From: an uncultured Pelagibacteraceae bacterium
Lineage (GTDB): Bacteria > Pseudomonadota > Alphaproteobacteria > Pelagibacterales > Pelagibacteraceae
Direction of reading: 5' to 3'
NCBI GenBank assembly: GCA_902589395.1
Contig: CACIST010000007.1
Coordinates: forward strand, 1-40,076
Length of the DNA stretch: 40,076 nt
Shown here: one piece after another, positions 17,972 to 26,756 of the stretch
Numbering within the stretch: position 1 is the first letter of the stretch
Layout of the letters: the number at the start of each line of letters is the position of its first letter
Notes under the pieces: model-generated
What the model was told of the DNA's origin: nothing
What the model saw: the letters and a program-made list of their open reading frames with translations, nothing else
The model's database searches: none
Program-made: the position numbers and the translations under genes

Positions 17972-19274
17972 AATTTTATTAGCTATTTTTTTTATTACAG
18001 TTTTACTACTTTTTTTAGGCTCTGGAATATGGGTAGCAATAAGTATGATTGGTGTTTCTTCTATTGGAATGATTTTATTTACTTCTCGACCAGTTGGAGA
18101 TGCGATGGCCACAACAATTTGGGGTGCATCATCATCATGGACTCTGACTGCTTTACCTCTTTTTGTATGGATGGGAGAAATTTTATTTAGGACTAAATTA
18201 TCTGAAAATTTATTTGAGGGACTGGCTCCTTGGTTACAGAAACTTCCTGGAGGTTTAATACATGTCAATGTTGTTGGATGTGCATTGTTTGCAGCTATAT
18301 CTGGATCCTCAGCTGCAACAGTCGCTACGGTTGGAAAAATGTCAATTCCAGAGTTAAGAAAAAGAAAATATCCTGAAAAAATTTTACTTGGAAGTCTTGC
18401 GGGTTCTGGAACTTTAGGATTACTAATCCCTCCTTCAATTATTCTAATTATTTATGGAGTAACTGTTCAAGAGTCTATTGCTAAACTATTTATAGCTGGA
18501 ATAATTCCTGGAATAATGATTGCTCTGATTTTTATGGGCTATGTAATCATTTGGTCTCTGTTAAATAAAAATAAAATGCCGTTAACTGAAGAAAATTACT
18601 CATTTTTAAATAAATTAAGTAAATCAAAACAGTTAATACCTGTAATTTTATTAATCCTTGGTGTAATTGGCTCTATTTATACTGGAATTGCAACAGCAAC
18701 TGAAGCAGCATCTCTGGGTGTTGTGGGTGCTTTAATACTTTCTTATTTTCAAAAAAGTTTGAACTTAAAAACTTTTAAAGAATCTTTACTTGGTGCAACA
18801 AAAACTTCGTGCATGATTGCATTCATATTAGCTGGAGCAACATTTTTATCACTCGCTATGGGATTTACTGGTCTTCCTAGAAATCTAGCAATTTGGATAC
18901 AAAATATGGAATTATCACCATATGTTTTAATTTTCGTATTAATGATTTTTTATATAATTTTAGGGATGTTTCTTGATGGAATATCAGCAGTTGTACTTAC
19001 AATGGCTATTATCGAACCTATGATAAGGCAGGCTGGTTTTGATATGATTTGGTTTGGTATATTTTTAGTTATAGTTGTTGAAATGGCTCAAATTACCCCT
19101 CCAGTTGGTTTTAATTTATTTGTTTTGCAAGGTATGGCTAATAAAGATATGGGCTACATCGCCAAGAGTGCATTTCCGTTATTCTTGTTGATGATATTTG
19201 CGGTAATCTTAATTGTTTTGTTTCCTCAAATAGCCTTATGGATGCCTGAGCAAATGATTCAAAATATAAACTAA
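17964..19274 (+). CDS. dctM: TRAP transporter large permease (DctM)
   Basis: A 436-residue protein with roughly twelve membrane helices, the sodium-coupled transport subunit of TRAP systems. Signatures include ALFAAISGSSAATVATVGKM, LAGSGTLGLLIPPSIILIIY, the central TGIATATEAASLGVVGAL and GMFLDGISAVVLT. With DctP and DctQ it makes a complete transporter. It ends in a 4-base convergent overlap (CTAA) with a TPR gene. Confidence 0.96.
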   Translation: MIEILLAIFFITVLLLFLGSGIWVAISMIGVSSIGMILFTSRPVGDAMATTIWGASSSWTLTALPLFVWMGEILFRTKLSENLFEGLAPWLQKLPGGLIHVNVVGCALFAAISGSSAATVATVGKMSIPELRKRKYPEKILLGSLAGSGTLGLLIPPSIILIIYGVTVQESIAKLFIAGIIPGIMIALIFMGYVIIWSLLNKNKMPLTEENYSFLNKLSKSKQLIPVILLILGVIGSIYTGIATATEAASLGVVGALILSYFQKSLNLKTFKESLLGATKTSCMIAFILAGATFLSLAMGFTGLPRNLAIWIQNMELSPYVLIFVLMIFYIILGMFLDGISAVVLTMAIIEPMIRQAGFDMIWFGIFLVIVVEMAQITPPVGFNLFVLQGMANKDMGYIAKSAFPLFLLMIFAVILIVLFPQIALWMPEQMIQNIN

Positions 19275-19750
19275 TATTTTGATTTTTTTGATCCGTCTAT
19301 AATTTCTTTTAATTCTTGATACTCTTCACAATTACAACCTTTTAAAACTTCTAGTCTTTCTTTTGCCAAATCTATTCTGTTTGTAACGACATATAATTCA
19401 CCTAAGTATTCATTTATTCCAACATGATTTGGTTCAACTTGTAAACCTAGTAAGTAATATTTCTCTCCTGCTTCAAAGTCCCCAAGTTTTCTAGTTGTAA
19501 AACCCAGGTAGTTTAGTGTATCAGCTTGTAAGGGCTTTTCTTTGTCGAGTTTTAATAAAATTTTTTGAGCTTTTTCGTATCTTTTTAATGCTTTATCCAT
19601 TTTATTTTTGGATTCATATTTCTTAGCTGCTTCAATTATTTTTACAGCATTTTTATAGCTCGGTTTTTTACCTGATGAACTTGTTCCAGCAGCAAAAGTT
19701 TCAACAGTTAAAAAAAAGAATATGAAAAGAGTGAATATTTTTTTAATCAT
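19271..19750 (-). CDS. Exported TPR-repeat protein
   Basis: A 159-residue protein with a signal peptide (hydrophobic residues 5–18, ending near FAAG). TPR units follow, for example DTLNYLGFTTRKLGDFEAGEKY and GINEYLGELYVVTNRIDLA, then a CNC pair near the C-terminus in LEVLKGCNCEEYQELKE. The CxC-in-tetratricopeptide arrangement is seen in small periplasmic TPR proteins of unknown function. It starts 2 bases after the pxpA stop, so it is probably co-transcribed with pxpA. Its role is unknown; a scaffold for an envelope complex is possible. Confidence 0.75.
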   Translation of the reverse strand: MIKKIFTLFIFFFLTVETFAAGTSSSGKKPSYKNAVKIIEAAKKYESKNKMDKALKRYEKAQKILLKLDKEKPLQADTLNYLGFTTRKLGDFEAGEKYYLLGLQVEPNHVGINEYLGELYVVTNRIDLAKERLEVLKGCNCEEYQELKEIIDGSKKSKY

Positions 19751-19752
19751 AA

Positions 19753-20526
19753 TTATATAAATTTTTTCATTTTATTTAGAGGCTTTAATTCTAAATTATT
19801 TTTTATCAAGTTTTCCCTTACTTGTTTTGCAGTAGAAAGAGAGCTTGCGTTATCTCCATGTATGCAAATTGAATCGATTTCACAAGGTATTTGTTTTCCA
19901 CTGTGACAATTAAGGGTTTGGTTTTTTACCATACTGAATACATGTTCTTTAGCTCGCTCAGGGTCGGTTATTAGGGCATGATCCTTTCTTCTTGATACAA
20001 GCGTTCCATCGTCTTCATAATTTCTATCTGCAAAAATTTCACATGCAATTTTCATATTTAATTTTTTAGCTGCAATTTCCATTTTTGAACCTGTTGGTAC
20101 TAAATAAATTATATCTTTATCAATACTGTAAATAGTTTTTGCCAAAATTGTTGCCAGTTCAAGGTCCTCACAAGCCATATTATTCAAGGCTCCATGTGGT
20201 TTAATATGAGAAACCTTTTCACCTAATTTATTGGCAATATTTTGCAAAATTTCATATTGATCTATTAAAAGCTTAGAAATTTCATCAGCACCAAGATTAA
20301 TCCGTTTTCTTCCGAAGTTCTCTGGATCATTGAATGATGGATGTGCACCAATACTTACATTATTTTGCTTTGAAATCTCAACAACTTCTCTCATAGTTTC
20401 CTCATCTCCAGCATGGTACCCACAAGCCACATTTGCAGAGTTTACTATTTTGAGTAAATCGGGATCATTCTCATTTGAATGATGCTTTGATTTTTCACCT
20501 AAATCACAATTTAAATTAATTTCCAT
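19753..20526 (-). CDS. pxpA: 5-oxoprolinase subunit A (LamB/YcsF family)
   Basis: 257 residues from the ATG at 20526. The frame runs up to 20550, but family members begin M-x-I-x-LNCDLGE, matching MEINLNCDLGE at 20526. With PxpB and PxpC it hydrolyses 5-oxoproline (pyroglutamate) to glutamate using ATP. NSANVACGYHAGDEETM, GAHPSFNDPENFGR and HIKPHGALNNM are family motifs, and CIHGDNASS lies near the end. It is transcribed away from pxpB/pxpC, with only 27 bases between the starts; usually the three genes lie in one direction. Confidence 0.95.
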   Translation of the reverse strand: MEINLNCDLGEKSKHHSNENDPDLLKIVNSANVACGYHAGDEETMREVVEISKQNNVSIGAHPSFNDPENFGRKRINLGADEISKLLIDQYEILQNIANKLGEKVSHIKPHGALNNMACEDLELATILAKTIYSIDKDIIYLVPTGSKMEIAAKKLNMKIACEIFADRNYEDDGTLVSRRKDHALITDPERAKEHVFSMVKNQTLNCHSGKQIPCEIDSICIHGDNASSLSTAKQVRENLIKNNLELKPLNKMKKFI

Positions 20527-20548
20527 ACTATAAAGCTTAAAGTATAAC
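20520..20548 (+). promoter_or_regulatory. Candidate pxpB promoter giving a leaderless mRNA
   Basis: TATAAC (20543–20548) lies 5 bases before the pxpB ATG (20554), and TTTCCA (20520–20525) is 17 bases upstream of it as a weak -35. Initiation at the usual distance from the -10 box would fall at or next to the A of the ATG. The overlapping AGTATA (20541–20546) reads TATACT on the minus strand, a -10-like box that would give pxpA a leader of about 8 bases. No Shine–Dalgarno sequence precedes either gene. Confidence 0.4.
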
Positions 20549-20553
20549 ATGAC

Positions 20554-21228
20554 ATGATTAAAAATATATCAAATCTTGGTGACGCAGCATTGTACTGTGA
20601 CTTTGGTCCTGAGGTAAATAAAGAAATTAACAGAAATGTTATAAATTATTTTAACAATTTAAGAGATAGTAATTTTTTAGGTATTACAAATATTACACCT
20701 AGTTATAATAAACTAGTAATTAGTTTCGATTTAAAACTTACGAGTTTTGCTAAATTAAAAAAACAAGTTGAAAATCTAGAGTTAAAAAAAAATTATAATT
20801 CAAAAAATAATCTTATTAAAATCCCAGTTTGTTGTGCAGAGGAATTTGCACTAGATATAAAACGTTTACAAAAATTATTAAAGATAAATGAAGCAAAAAT
20901 TTATGAAACATTCTTTTCAAAAAATTATTATTGTTATATGACAGGTTTTATTGCGGGAATGCCATTCTTAGGAGATATGGATAAATCTCTTTTTGCAAAG
21001 CGTTTAGAAACACCAAGAGTTAAGGTCCCAAAAAATTCCATAGGTATAACAGAGCAATTTTGTAATATTTATACTTTTGAAAGTCCAGGTGGTTGGAATA
21101 TAATTGGCAAAACACCAGTTGATATTTTTGATAATAAAAAAAATACTGAACCTAATCTAATCAATCCAGGTGATACAATATCATTTTACCCAATTTCTAA
21201 ACTAGAGTATGAAAAAAAATATGAATAA
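20554..21228 (+). CDS. pxpB: 5-oxoprolinase subunit B (KipI-like)
   Basis: A 224-residue protein. Family motifs GDAALYCDFG at the start, ITPSYNKLVISFD and the conserved C-terminal GFIAGMPFLGDM...LETPRVKVPKNSIGI and ESPGGWNIIGKTP are all present. In Bacillus subtilis the homologue KipI was first named as a kinase inhibitor, but the widespread role is as part of 5-oxoprolinase with PxpA and PxpC. The last 20 bases overlap the annotated pxpC frame (8 bases if the second pxpC start is used). No ribosome-binding site is visible. Confidence 0.93.
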   Translation: MIKNISNLGDAALYCDFGPEVNKEINRNVINYFNNLRDSNFLGITNITPSYNKLVISFDLKLTSFAKLKKQVENLELKKNYNSKNNLIKIPVCCAEEFALDIKRLQKLLKINEAKIYETFFSKNYYCYMTGFIAGMPFLGDMDKSLFAKRLETPRVKVPKNSIGITEQFCNIYTFESPGGWNIIGKTPVDIFDNKKNTEPNLINPGDTISFYPISKLEYEKKYE

Positions 21229-22168
21229 AAACTATTTTGAGGTATTACGACCAGGTATCAATTCTACATTTCAAGACAATGGTAGAAATAATTTTTATCA
21301 CATAGGCATACCTTTTAGTGGTGCAATGGATAATAGAAATTTTTTATTAGCAAATACCATTTCAAACAATGGAATAAATAATCCGGTCCTAGAATTTGCA
21401 TATCAAGGCCCAAAATTGAAATATATTGGAGAAAATATCTCCATTAATGTTACTGGAGATGTAAATTTTAAAATTATAAGAAAAAACAAAAATTTAGAAT
21501 TTAGTTGTTACGAAAATATTATTTTAGAGAATAATGATTGCTTAGATATATTGTCTACCAATCGATCAGTTTATGGTTATTTATCTATTGGAGGAACATT
21601 TGAGGTAGACTATTATTTAAATAGTTGTTCCACAAATACTAAAGCTAAAATTGGCGCGAATAGTGGGGAAAAACTTGAGAAAGGGCAAATAATTCATTTA
21701 AAAAATATAAAAAAAATCCTGCCAAAAAATAAAATAGAATACCTAAATTCTAAAATTGAAAATATTAGAATAATAAAAGGACCCCATTTTGATTATTTTT
21801 CAAAGGATGCAATAGATTTATTTTTTGGTAATGAATTTAATATAACGAAATTAAGTGACCGTATGGGAATAAGACTTAAAGGACCTAAGATTAGTAATAT
21901 TAAAAATACAAATATAAAGTCGGAAGGGTTAGTGAAGGGTGTTATCCAAATCACTGCCGATGGGGATCCAATAATTATGCTATCGGATCATGGAACCATA
22001 GGGGGTTACCCTAAGATTGGAGTTGTAATAAGTGCTGATTATGACAAACTAGTACAAATACCTCCAGGATCAAAAATTAAATTTAAAGAAATTAATTTAA
22101 AAGATGCAGAAACTATTTTTAAGTTGTATGAGATGGAAACTCAAAATTTGATTTCCAATATTAAATGA
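21209..22168 (+). CDS. pxpC: 5-oxoprolinase subunit C (KipA-like)
   Basis: A 319-residue protein; a second in-frame ATG at 21221, next to the pxpB stop, is an equally good start. The family opening FEVLRPGINSTFQDNGR with HIGIPFSGAMDNR, then LSDRMGIRLKGP and VKGVIQITADGDPIIMLSD, are characteristic of the biotin-dependent-carboxylase-like PxpC/KipA proteins. Together with PxpB it forms the ATP-using part of 5-oxoprolinase. It overlaps the EamA transporter gene downstream by 4 bases (ATGA). Confidence 0.94.
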   Translation: MKKNMNKNYFEVLRPGINSTFQDNGRNNFYHIGIPFSGAMDNRNFLLANTISNNGINNPVLEFAYQGPKLKYIGENISINVTGDVNFKIIRKNKNLEFSCYENIILENNDCLDILSTNRSVYGYLSIGGTFEVDYYLNSCSTNTKAKIGANSGEKLEKGQIIHLKNIKKILPKNKIEYLNSKIENIRIIKGPHFDYFSKDAIDLFFGNEFNITKLSDRMGIRLKGPKISNIKNTNIKSEGLVKGVIQITADGDPIIMLSDHGTIGGYPKIGVVISADYDKLVQIPPGSKIKFKEINLKDAETIFKLYEMETQNLISNIK

Positions 22169-23043
22169 ATTTTATTTCAAAGATACCAGGTCCATTATTA
22201 ATCTTTTTTGGCGCATTTTGTCTTAGTTTTGGTGGGTTGATTGTTAAATCATTTGAAGGATCAACTTTATGGCAAATCTTATTTTGGAGACAGGTTTTTT
22301 TTATAATTGTTGTAACTATTTTTTTAATCGTAACTTACAAAAGAGAGGTATTTAAAAAAATTTATGTATCAGGAATTCCTGGCTTAATTGGTGGAATTAT
22401 ATTGGGTATTGGATTTAGCAGTTATGTTTTTGCTATGTACAATACTACTGTTGCAAATACAAATTTCATAATACAAACACAAACAATTTTCTTAGCGATA
22501 TTTGGATATTTTTTTTTGAAAGAAAAAATTTCAAAAATTACTTTAGCTTCTATTATTTTAGCAATTTCTGGATTAATTTTAATGCTAGGAAATACTCTAT
22601 CAAGTGGACAAATGTCTGGAAATATTGTTGCCTTTGTAATGCCAATTACCTTTGCAATGCTAATTTTAATTGTGAGAAGATATCCTCATGTTGATATGGT
22701 ACCCTTACAATTAGTTGCAGGAATAGTTGCAATGATAATAGGTTTTTTAGCTTCAACAAAAATTTCTATATCTTTAAATGATATGTTTTTGGCATTTTTG
22801 TCTGGGACATTTCAAATAGGACTTGGCTTTATCTTAATAACAATTGGTGCGAGAAAAACTCTATCAGCTATGGTCGGCATAATAATGCTTACAGAGGCAA
22901 TACTTGGTCCTCTTTGGGCTTGGCTATTTGTAAATGAAAACCCTTCATTCTACGTATTAATTGGAGGAAGCATTATAATTTTTGCAGTTTTTCTACAATT
23001 TGTCTCATCCTTTACAAAAGAAAATAAATATAATCCTCAATAA
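22165..23043 (+). CDS. EamA/DMT-family transporter
   Basis: A 292-residue protein with ten predicted membrane helices as two EamA repeats. FLKEKIS at the end of the first half and a matching second-half LFVNENPS are typical of the drug/metabolite transporter superfamily. Substrate unknown. It sits between pxpC (4-base overlap) and the COG2907 gene (TAATG, 1-base overlap), so it is translated within the pxpB-to-DUF3833 run. It shares SGIPGLIGGI-type and FLKEKIS segments with the transporter at 37228–38133, so the two are paralogues of one subfamily. Confidence 0.88.
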   Translation: MNFISKIPGPLLIFFGAFCLSFGGLIVKSFEGSTLWQILFWRQVFFIIVVTIFLIVTYKREVFKKIYVSGIPGLIGGIILGIGFSSYVFAMYNTTVANTNFIIQTQTIFLAIFGYFFLKEKISKITLASIILAISGLILMLGNTLSSGQMSGNIVAFVMPITFAMLILIVRRYPHVDMVPLQLVAGIVAMIIGFLASTKISISLNDMFLAFLSGTFQIGLGFILITIGARKTLSAMVGIIMLTEAILGPLWAWLFVNENPSFYVLIGGSIIIFAVFLQFVSSFTKENKYNPQ

Positions 23044-24281
23044 TGAAATTAGCTATTATAGGCTCTGGTATATCAGGTCTAAGTGCAGCGTATAGTTTAT
23101 CAAAAAAATATAAAGTAGATCTATTTGAGAAAGAAGACCATTTTGGAGGTCATTCTCATACTATTGATGTTAATGTTGGAGATAATATAGTCCCTGTTGA
23201 TATAGGCTTTATTGTATTTAATAAAAAAACCTATCCAAATTTAATAAATTTTTTTCAAGAAAACGATATTGCTATAGAAGAAAGCAATATGTCATTCTCA
23301 GTATCTGTTAGAGACTCAAATATAGAATATTGTGGAAAAGGTCTTTCTGGAATTTTTAGCAATAAATCAAATTTGTTAAATATAAAATTTTTGAAGATGT
23401 TTTTTACTATAATTAGTTTTTATAAACAAAGTGAAAACCAAGATTCAATTAACGAAAATATTACTTTAGGCAGCTATTTAGACAATTTAAAACTGTCAGA
23501 GTATTTTATCAAATTCCATATTATTCCTATGGTATCAGCTATATGGTCAATGCCCCCTTACGAGGCAAAACAAATGCCATTGAAATTTTTTTTTAAATTT
23601 TTTCAAAATCATGGATTATTCAAATTAAAAGATCGACCGCAATGGTTCACAGTTTCCAAAAGAAGTAGAACATATGTAGACAAAATTCTAAGCAAAATCA
23701 GTGGCGAATATTATAAAAATTACAATATTAATAAAATTAAAAGAATTGGATCAGGAGTTCAGGTTTATTATGGAGATAAAAATGAATATTTTACTTACGA
23801 TAAAGTTGTATTGGCTACCCACGCTAATCAAGCCCTTTCTTTAATTGAAAATCCTGAAGAAATAGAAAATAAGATCTTAAGTAATTTTAAATATAAAACA
23901 AATGAGGCTATAGTCCATGAAGATATAAGTTATATGCCAAATAATAAAAGTGCTTGGTGTTCATGGAATTCCTCGATCGAATCTGAGAATAGTGAAAAAA
24001 ATTCAATTACTTATTGGTTAAACCTATTACAAAATTTAAATATAAGTAAAAATATTTTTTTAACATTAAATCCTTATTTAGAGATACCCGAAGAAAAAAT
24101 AATCCGAAAAGTTAAATTTACACACCCTTACTTTGATCAAAATGCAATCAATAGCCAGAAAGATCTTCACCTAATTCAAAATAAAAATAATATTTTATTT
24201 TGTGGTAGTTATTTTGGATATGGATTCCATGAAGATGGTATAAAATCATCAATAGATATGATTAAGTATATAAATGCTTAA
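23043..24281 (+). CDS. COG2907-type FAD-dependent amine-oxidase-like protein
   Basis: A 412-residue flavoprotein. The N-terminus LAIIGSGISGLSAAYSLSKK is a Rossmann dinucleotide fold, with the acidic end of strand two in VDLFEKEDHFGGHSHT. VPVDIGFIVFN and the C-terminal CGSYFGYGFHEDGIKSS belong to the COG2907 group (predicted NAD/FAD-binding amine oxidase-like proteins). These genes nearly always lie next to DUF1365 and CFA-synthase-like genes, as here. In Rhodobacter, linked genes belong to the singlet-oxygen regulon and to modified fatty-acid synthesis, so oxidation of a membrane fatty-acyl chain is a reasonable inference, not a shown function. Confidence 0.88.
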   Translation: MKLAIIGSGISGLSAAYSLSKKYKVDLFEKEDHFGGHSHTIDVNVGDNIVPVDIGFIVFNKKTYPNLINFFQENDIAIEESNMSFSVSVRDSNIEYCGKGLSGIFSNKSNLLNIKFLKMFFTIISFYKQSENQDSINENITLGSYLDNLKLSEYFIKFHIIPMVSAIWSMPPYEAKQMPLKFFFKFFQNHGLFKLKDRPQWFTVSKRSRTYVDKILSKISGEYYKNYNINKIKRIGSGVQVYYGDKNEYFTYDKVVLATHANQALSLIENPEEIENKILSNFKYKTNEAIVHEDISYMPNNKSAWCSWNSSIESENSEKNSITYWLNLLQNLNISKNIFLTLNPYLEIPEEKIIRKVKFTHPYFDQNAINSQKDLHLIQNKNNILFCGSYFGYGFHEDGIKSSIDMIKYINA

Positions 24282-25050
24282 AAGCTCTAAGATATACGTA
24301 GGAAAAGTAATACACAGACGATTTAAACCTAAAAATCATTATTTTAAATATAGGGTTTTTTCATTATTGATAGACTTAGATGATCTAAATGAAATTGATA
24401 ATAAAATTAAGTTATTTTCATACAATAAATTCAATATCATTAGTTTTTTTGACAAAGACCATGGAGACAGAGATGGCACCTCGTTAAAAAACTGGGTAAA
24501 AAAAAAATTAGAAAATATTGGTATCGACAATAGAGAGGTTAAAATCAAATTATTCTGCTATCCAAGAATATTAGGTTACGTATTTAATCCTCTAAGTGTT
24601 TTTTTTATATATGATAAGTACGATAAAATAATCTCTATATTTTATGAGGTTAAAAATACTTTTGGTGAACAACACACATATATTTTCAAAGCTGAAGATA
24701 GTGAAACTTTAAGAAATAGTTGTGTTAAAAAATTTCATGTATCGCCCTTCATAGATATGGAGTGTAATTATAAATTTAGAGTAAATAAGCCCTCAGACAA
24801 AATATCAGTTATAATTGACCAATCTGATAATGATGGTAAACTTTTATTTGCATCCCAGGACGGTACTGCAAAAGAATTTAGTAATAAAAATCTATTCGTT
24901 TCCTATATTTTTCACCCCTTGATGACATTTAAAGTTATTGTCGCAATCCACTATGAGGCATTTAAACTATGGTTAAAAGGAATAAAGTTTATTAAAAAAA
25001 AAATAAATATTAAAAATAATAGTTCGGTAGAAAAAAGTGAATTTGAATAA
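24274..25050 (+). CDS. DUF1365 family protein
   Basis: A 258-residue protein. It carries the DUF1365 signatures: KVIHRRFKPKNHYFKYRVF at the N-terminus, LFCYPRILGYVFNPLSVFF near residues 93–111 and EVKNTFGEQHTY shortly after. No enzyme activity is established for the domain. It is almost always encoded beside COG2907 flavoproteins and CFA-like methyltransferases, and it overlaps both here (8 and 14 bases), which suggests a shared pathway acting on membrane lipids. A conserved Asp/His-rich region DKDHGDRDG lies at about residues 58–66. Confidence 0.88.
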   Translation: MLKSSKIYVGKVIHRRFKPKNHYFKYRVFSLLIDLDDLNEIDNKIKLFSYNKFNIISFFDKDHGDRDGTSLKNWVKKKLENIGIDNREVKIKLFCYPRILGYVFNPLSVFFIYDKYDKIISIFYEVKNTFGEQHTYIFKAEDSETLRNSCVKKFHVSPFIDMECNYKFRVNKPSDKISVIIDQSDNDGKLLFASQDGTAKEFSNKNLFVSYIFHPLMTFKVIVAIHYEAFKLWLKGIKFIKKKINIKNNSSVEKSEFE

Positions 25051-26209
25051 ACTTTCAGACAAAATTGTCTTTAACTCACTAAAATTTATTAAACATGGAA
25101 ATTTAAAAATAACAAACCATGATGGAAAAGAATATACTTTTGGAAATAGTAATGAAAGATTAAATGCTGATCTAAAAATAAATAAACCAGGATTAACTTT
25201 TAAAATCATCAAAAATGGAAGTGTAGGTCTGGCAGAAGCATATATGGATAATTATTTTGAGACAAATAATTTAACTAATCTTATAGAGCTAGCGGCAAAA
25301 AATATAAAAATAGTTCATAAATTTTCTGGCTCTTTCGATCTTTCAATATTTAATAAAATTAAAGGTTTGTTTATTAAAAATAATAAATCTAGGAGTAAAG
25401 AAAACATTAGAAAGCATTACGATTTAGGGAATGAATTTTTCTCATTATGGCTTGATAAAACTCTAACTTATTCAAGTGCAATTTTTGACGATGGTAATGA
25501 TTTGGAAAAAGCTCAGTTAAATAAATATAAAAAACTCTCGAGTCTTGTTAAGCCTAAATCAGGCGATAAGATGCTTGAGATTGGTTGTGGGTGGGGAGGA
25601 TTTGCAGAATATATTGGAAAAAATTATGATGTAAAGTTAGATTGTATAACAATCTCCAAAAAACAATACGAATATTCAAAAGAAAGAATTCACAATGAAG
25701 GTTTGAATGAAAAAATAAATATACAAATGTTAGATTTTAGAGATGTTAAAAATAATTATAATTCAATAGCTTCTATAGAAATGATAGAAGCGGTAGGGCA
25801 GAGTTATTTAAAAAATTATTTTAATACTATTAAAGAAAATTTAGTTGATGGAGGAACAGCAGCTATACAATCAATTACTATAGATGACTCCATCTATGAT
25901 AGATATAAAAGCAAAACTGATTTTATCCAAAAATATATTTTTCCTGGTGGTTTTTTACCTAGTAAAAATGAGTTAGTAAATCTAGCAAATCAATCTGGAC
26001 TTAAGTTTGAAAATTGCAATTCTTATGGTGATCATTACTCAAATACACTAAATATTTGGAGAGAAGAGTTCTTAGAAAAATGGGAACAAATTTCATCCCA
26101 AGGCTTTGACAATACTTTTAAAAGAATGTGGAATTTTTATTTATCTTATTGTGAAGCAGGTTTTAAATCAAAAAATATAGACTTAATCCAATTTGCTCTT
26201 CAAAAATAA
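25037..26209 (+). CDS. Cyclopropane-fatty-acyl-phospholipid synthase-like methyltransferase
   Basis: A 390-residue SAM-dependent methyltransferase starting with GTG at 25037 (a TTG two codons later is possible). IRKHYDLGNEFFSLWLD and TYSSAIF are the CFA-synthase entry motifs; MLEIGCGWGGFAEYIG is the SAM loop; IEMIEAVG contains the catalytic-site glutamate; YIFPGGFLPS and HYSNTLNIW complete the active site. It could cyclopropanate or methylate an unsaturated acyl chain on phospholipid. Operon partners COG2907 and DUF1365 make a further oxidised product, such as a methylated or furan fatty acid, conceivable by analogy with Rhodobacter. Confidence 0.9.
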   Translation: MNLNKLSDKIVFNSLKFIKHGNLKITNHDGKEYTFGNSNERLNADLKINKPGLTFKIIKNGSVGLAEAYMDNYFETNNLTNLIELAAKNIKIVHKFSGSFDLSIFNKIKGLFIKNNKSRSKENIRKHYDLGNEFFSLWLDKTLTYSSAIFDDGNDLEKAQLNKYKKLSSLVKPKSGDKMLEIGCGWGGFAEYIGKNYDVKLDCITISKKQYEYSKERIHNEGLNEKINIQMLDFRDVKNNYNSIASIEMIEAVGQSYLKNYFNTIKENLVDGGTAAIQSITIDDSIYDRYKSKTDFIQKYIFPGGFLPSKNELVNLANQSGLKFENCNSYGDHYSNTLNIWREEFLEKWEQISSQGFDNTFKRMWNFYLSYCEAGFKSKNIDLIQFALQK

Positions 26210-26217
26210 ATAATACT

Positions 26218-26754
26218 ATGAAAATAAAATATTTATTATTGATAATAATCTCAGTATTGATTACAAATTGTTCATCAAACCAAGCAATGAAACCAGAAGA
26301 TTTCAAAAACCAAAAACCTAGATTAATAATAGAAGAGTATTTATCTGGAAATGTAAAAGCATGGGGAATTTTACAAAATAGATCAGGTAAAGTGACAAGA
26401 CAATTTTCTGCAGACCTAGATGGAAAGTGGGATGGAAAACAATTAATACTTGACGAAAAATTTGTTTGGACCGATGGAGAAATTCAAAATAGGCAATGGA
26501 CAATCAATAAAATCGATGAACATAACTATGAAGGCACTGCTGGAGATGTAGTTGGAACTGCAAAGGGTTTTTCTTATGGTCCTGCATTTAAGTTTGAATA
26601 TGTACTGTTAGTTCCTGTAAAAGGAAGAGAAATAAAAATAACTTTTGATGATTGGATCTTTATGCAAGATGAAAGAGTAGCAATTAATAGAGCAAAAATG
26701 ACAAAGTTTGGTATTAAAGTTGCAGAATTAACTGTGATGTTTGTAAAAGATTAA
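26218..26754 (+). CDS. DUF3833 lipoprotein
   Basis: A 178-residue protein with a lipoprotein signal peptide: hydrophobic residues 5–15, then ITNC with the lipidated cysteine at 18. The body, with WGILQNRSGKVTRQFS, GKWDGKQLILDE and a basic C-terminus, matches DUF3833, a small lipocalin-like family always linked to COG2907/DUF1365/CFA clusters. It may carry a lipid or product at the membrane; this is inference. It starts 8 bases after the methyltransferase and ends 2 bases from the convergent SDR gene. Confidence 0.82.
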   Translation: MKIKYLLLIIISVLITNCSSNQAMKPEDFKNQKPRLIIEEYLSGNVKAWGILQNRSGKVTRQFSADLDGKWDGKQLILDEKFVWTDGEIQNRQWTINKIDEHNYEGTAGDVVGTAKGFSYGPAFKFEYVLLVPVKGREIKITFDDWIFMQDERVAINRAKMTKFGIKVAELTVMFVKD

Positions 26755-26756
26755 AT

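Noticed and set aside
20527..20550. Longer N-terminus for pxpA
   Set aside because: Homologues begin at the M-x-I-x-LNCDLGE methionine (20526). The extra residues match no family pattern and would leave only 3 bases to pxpB.
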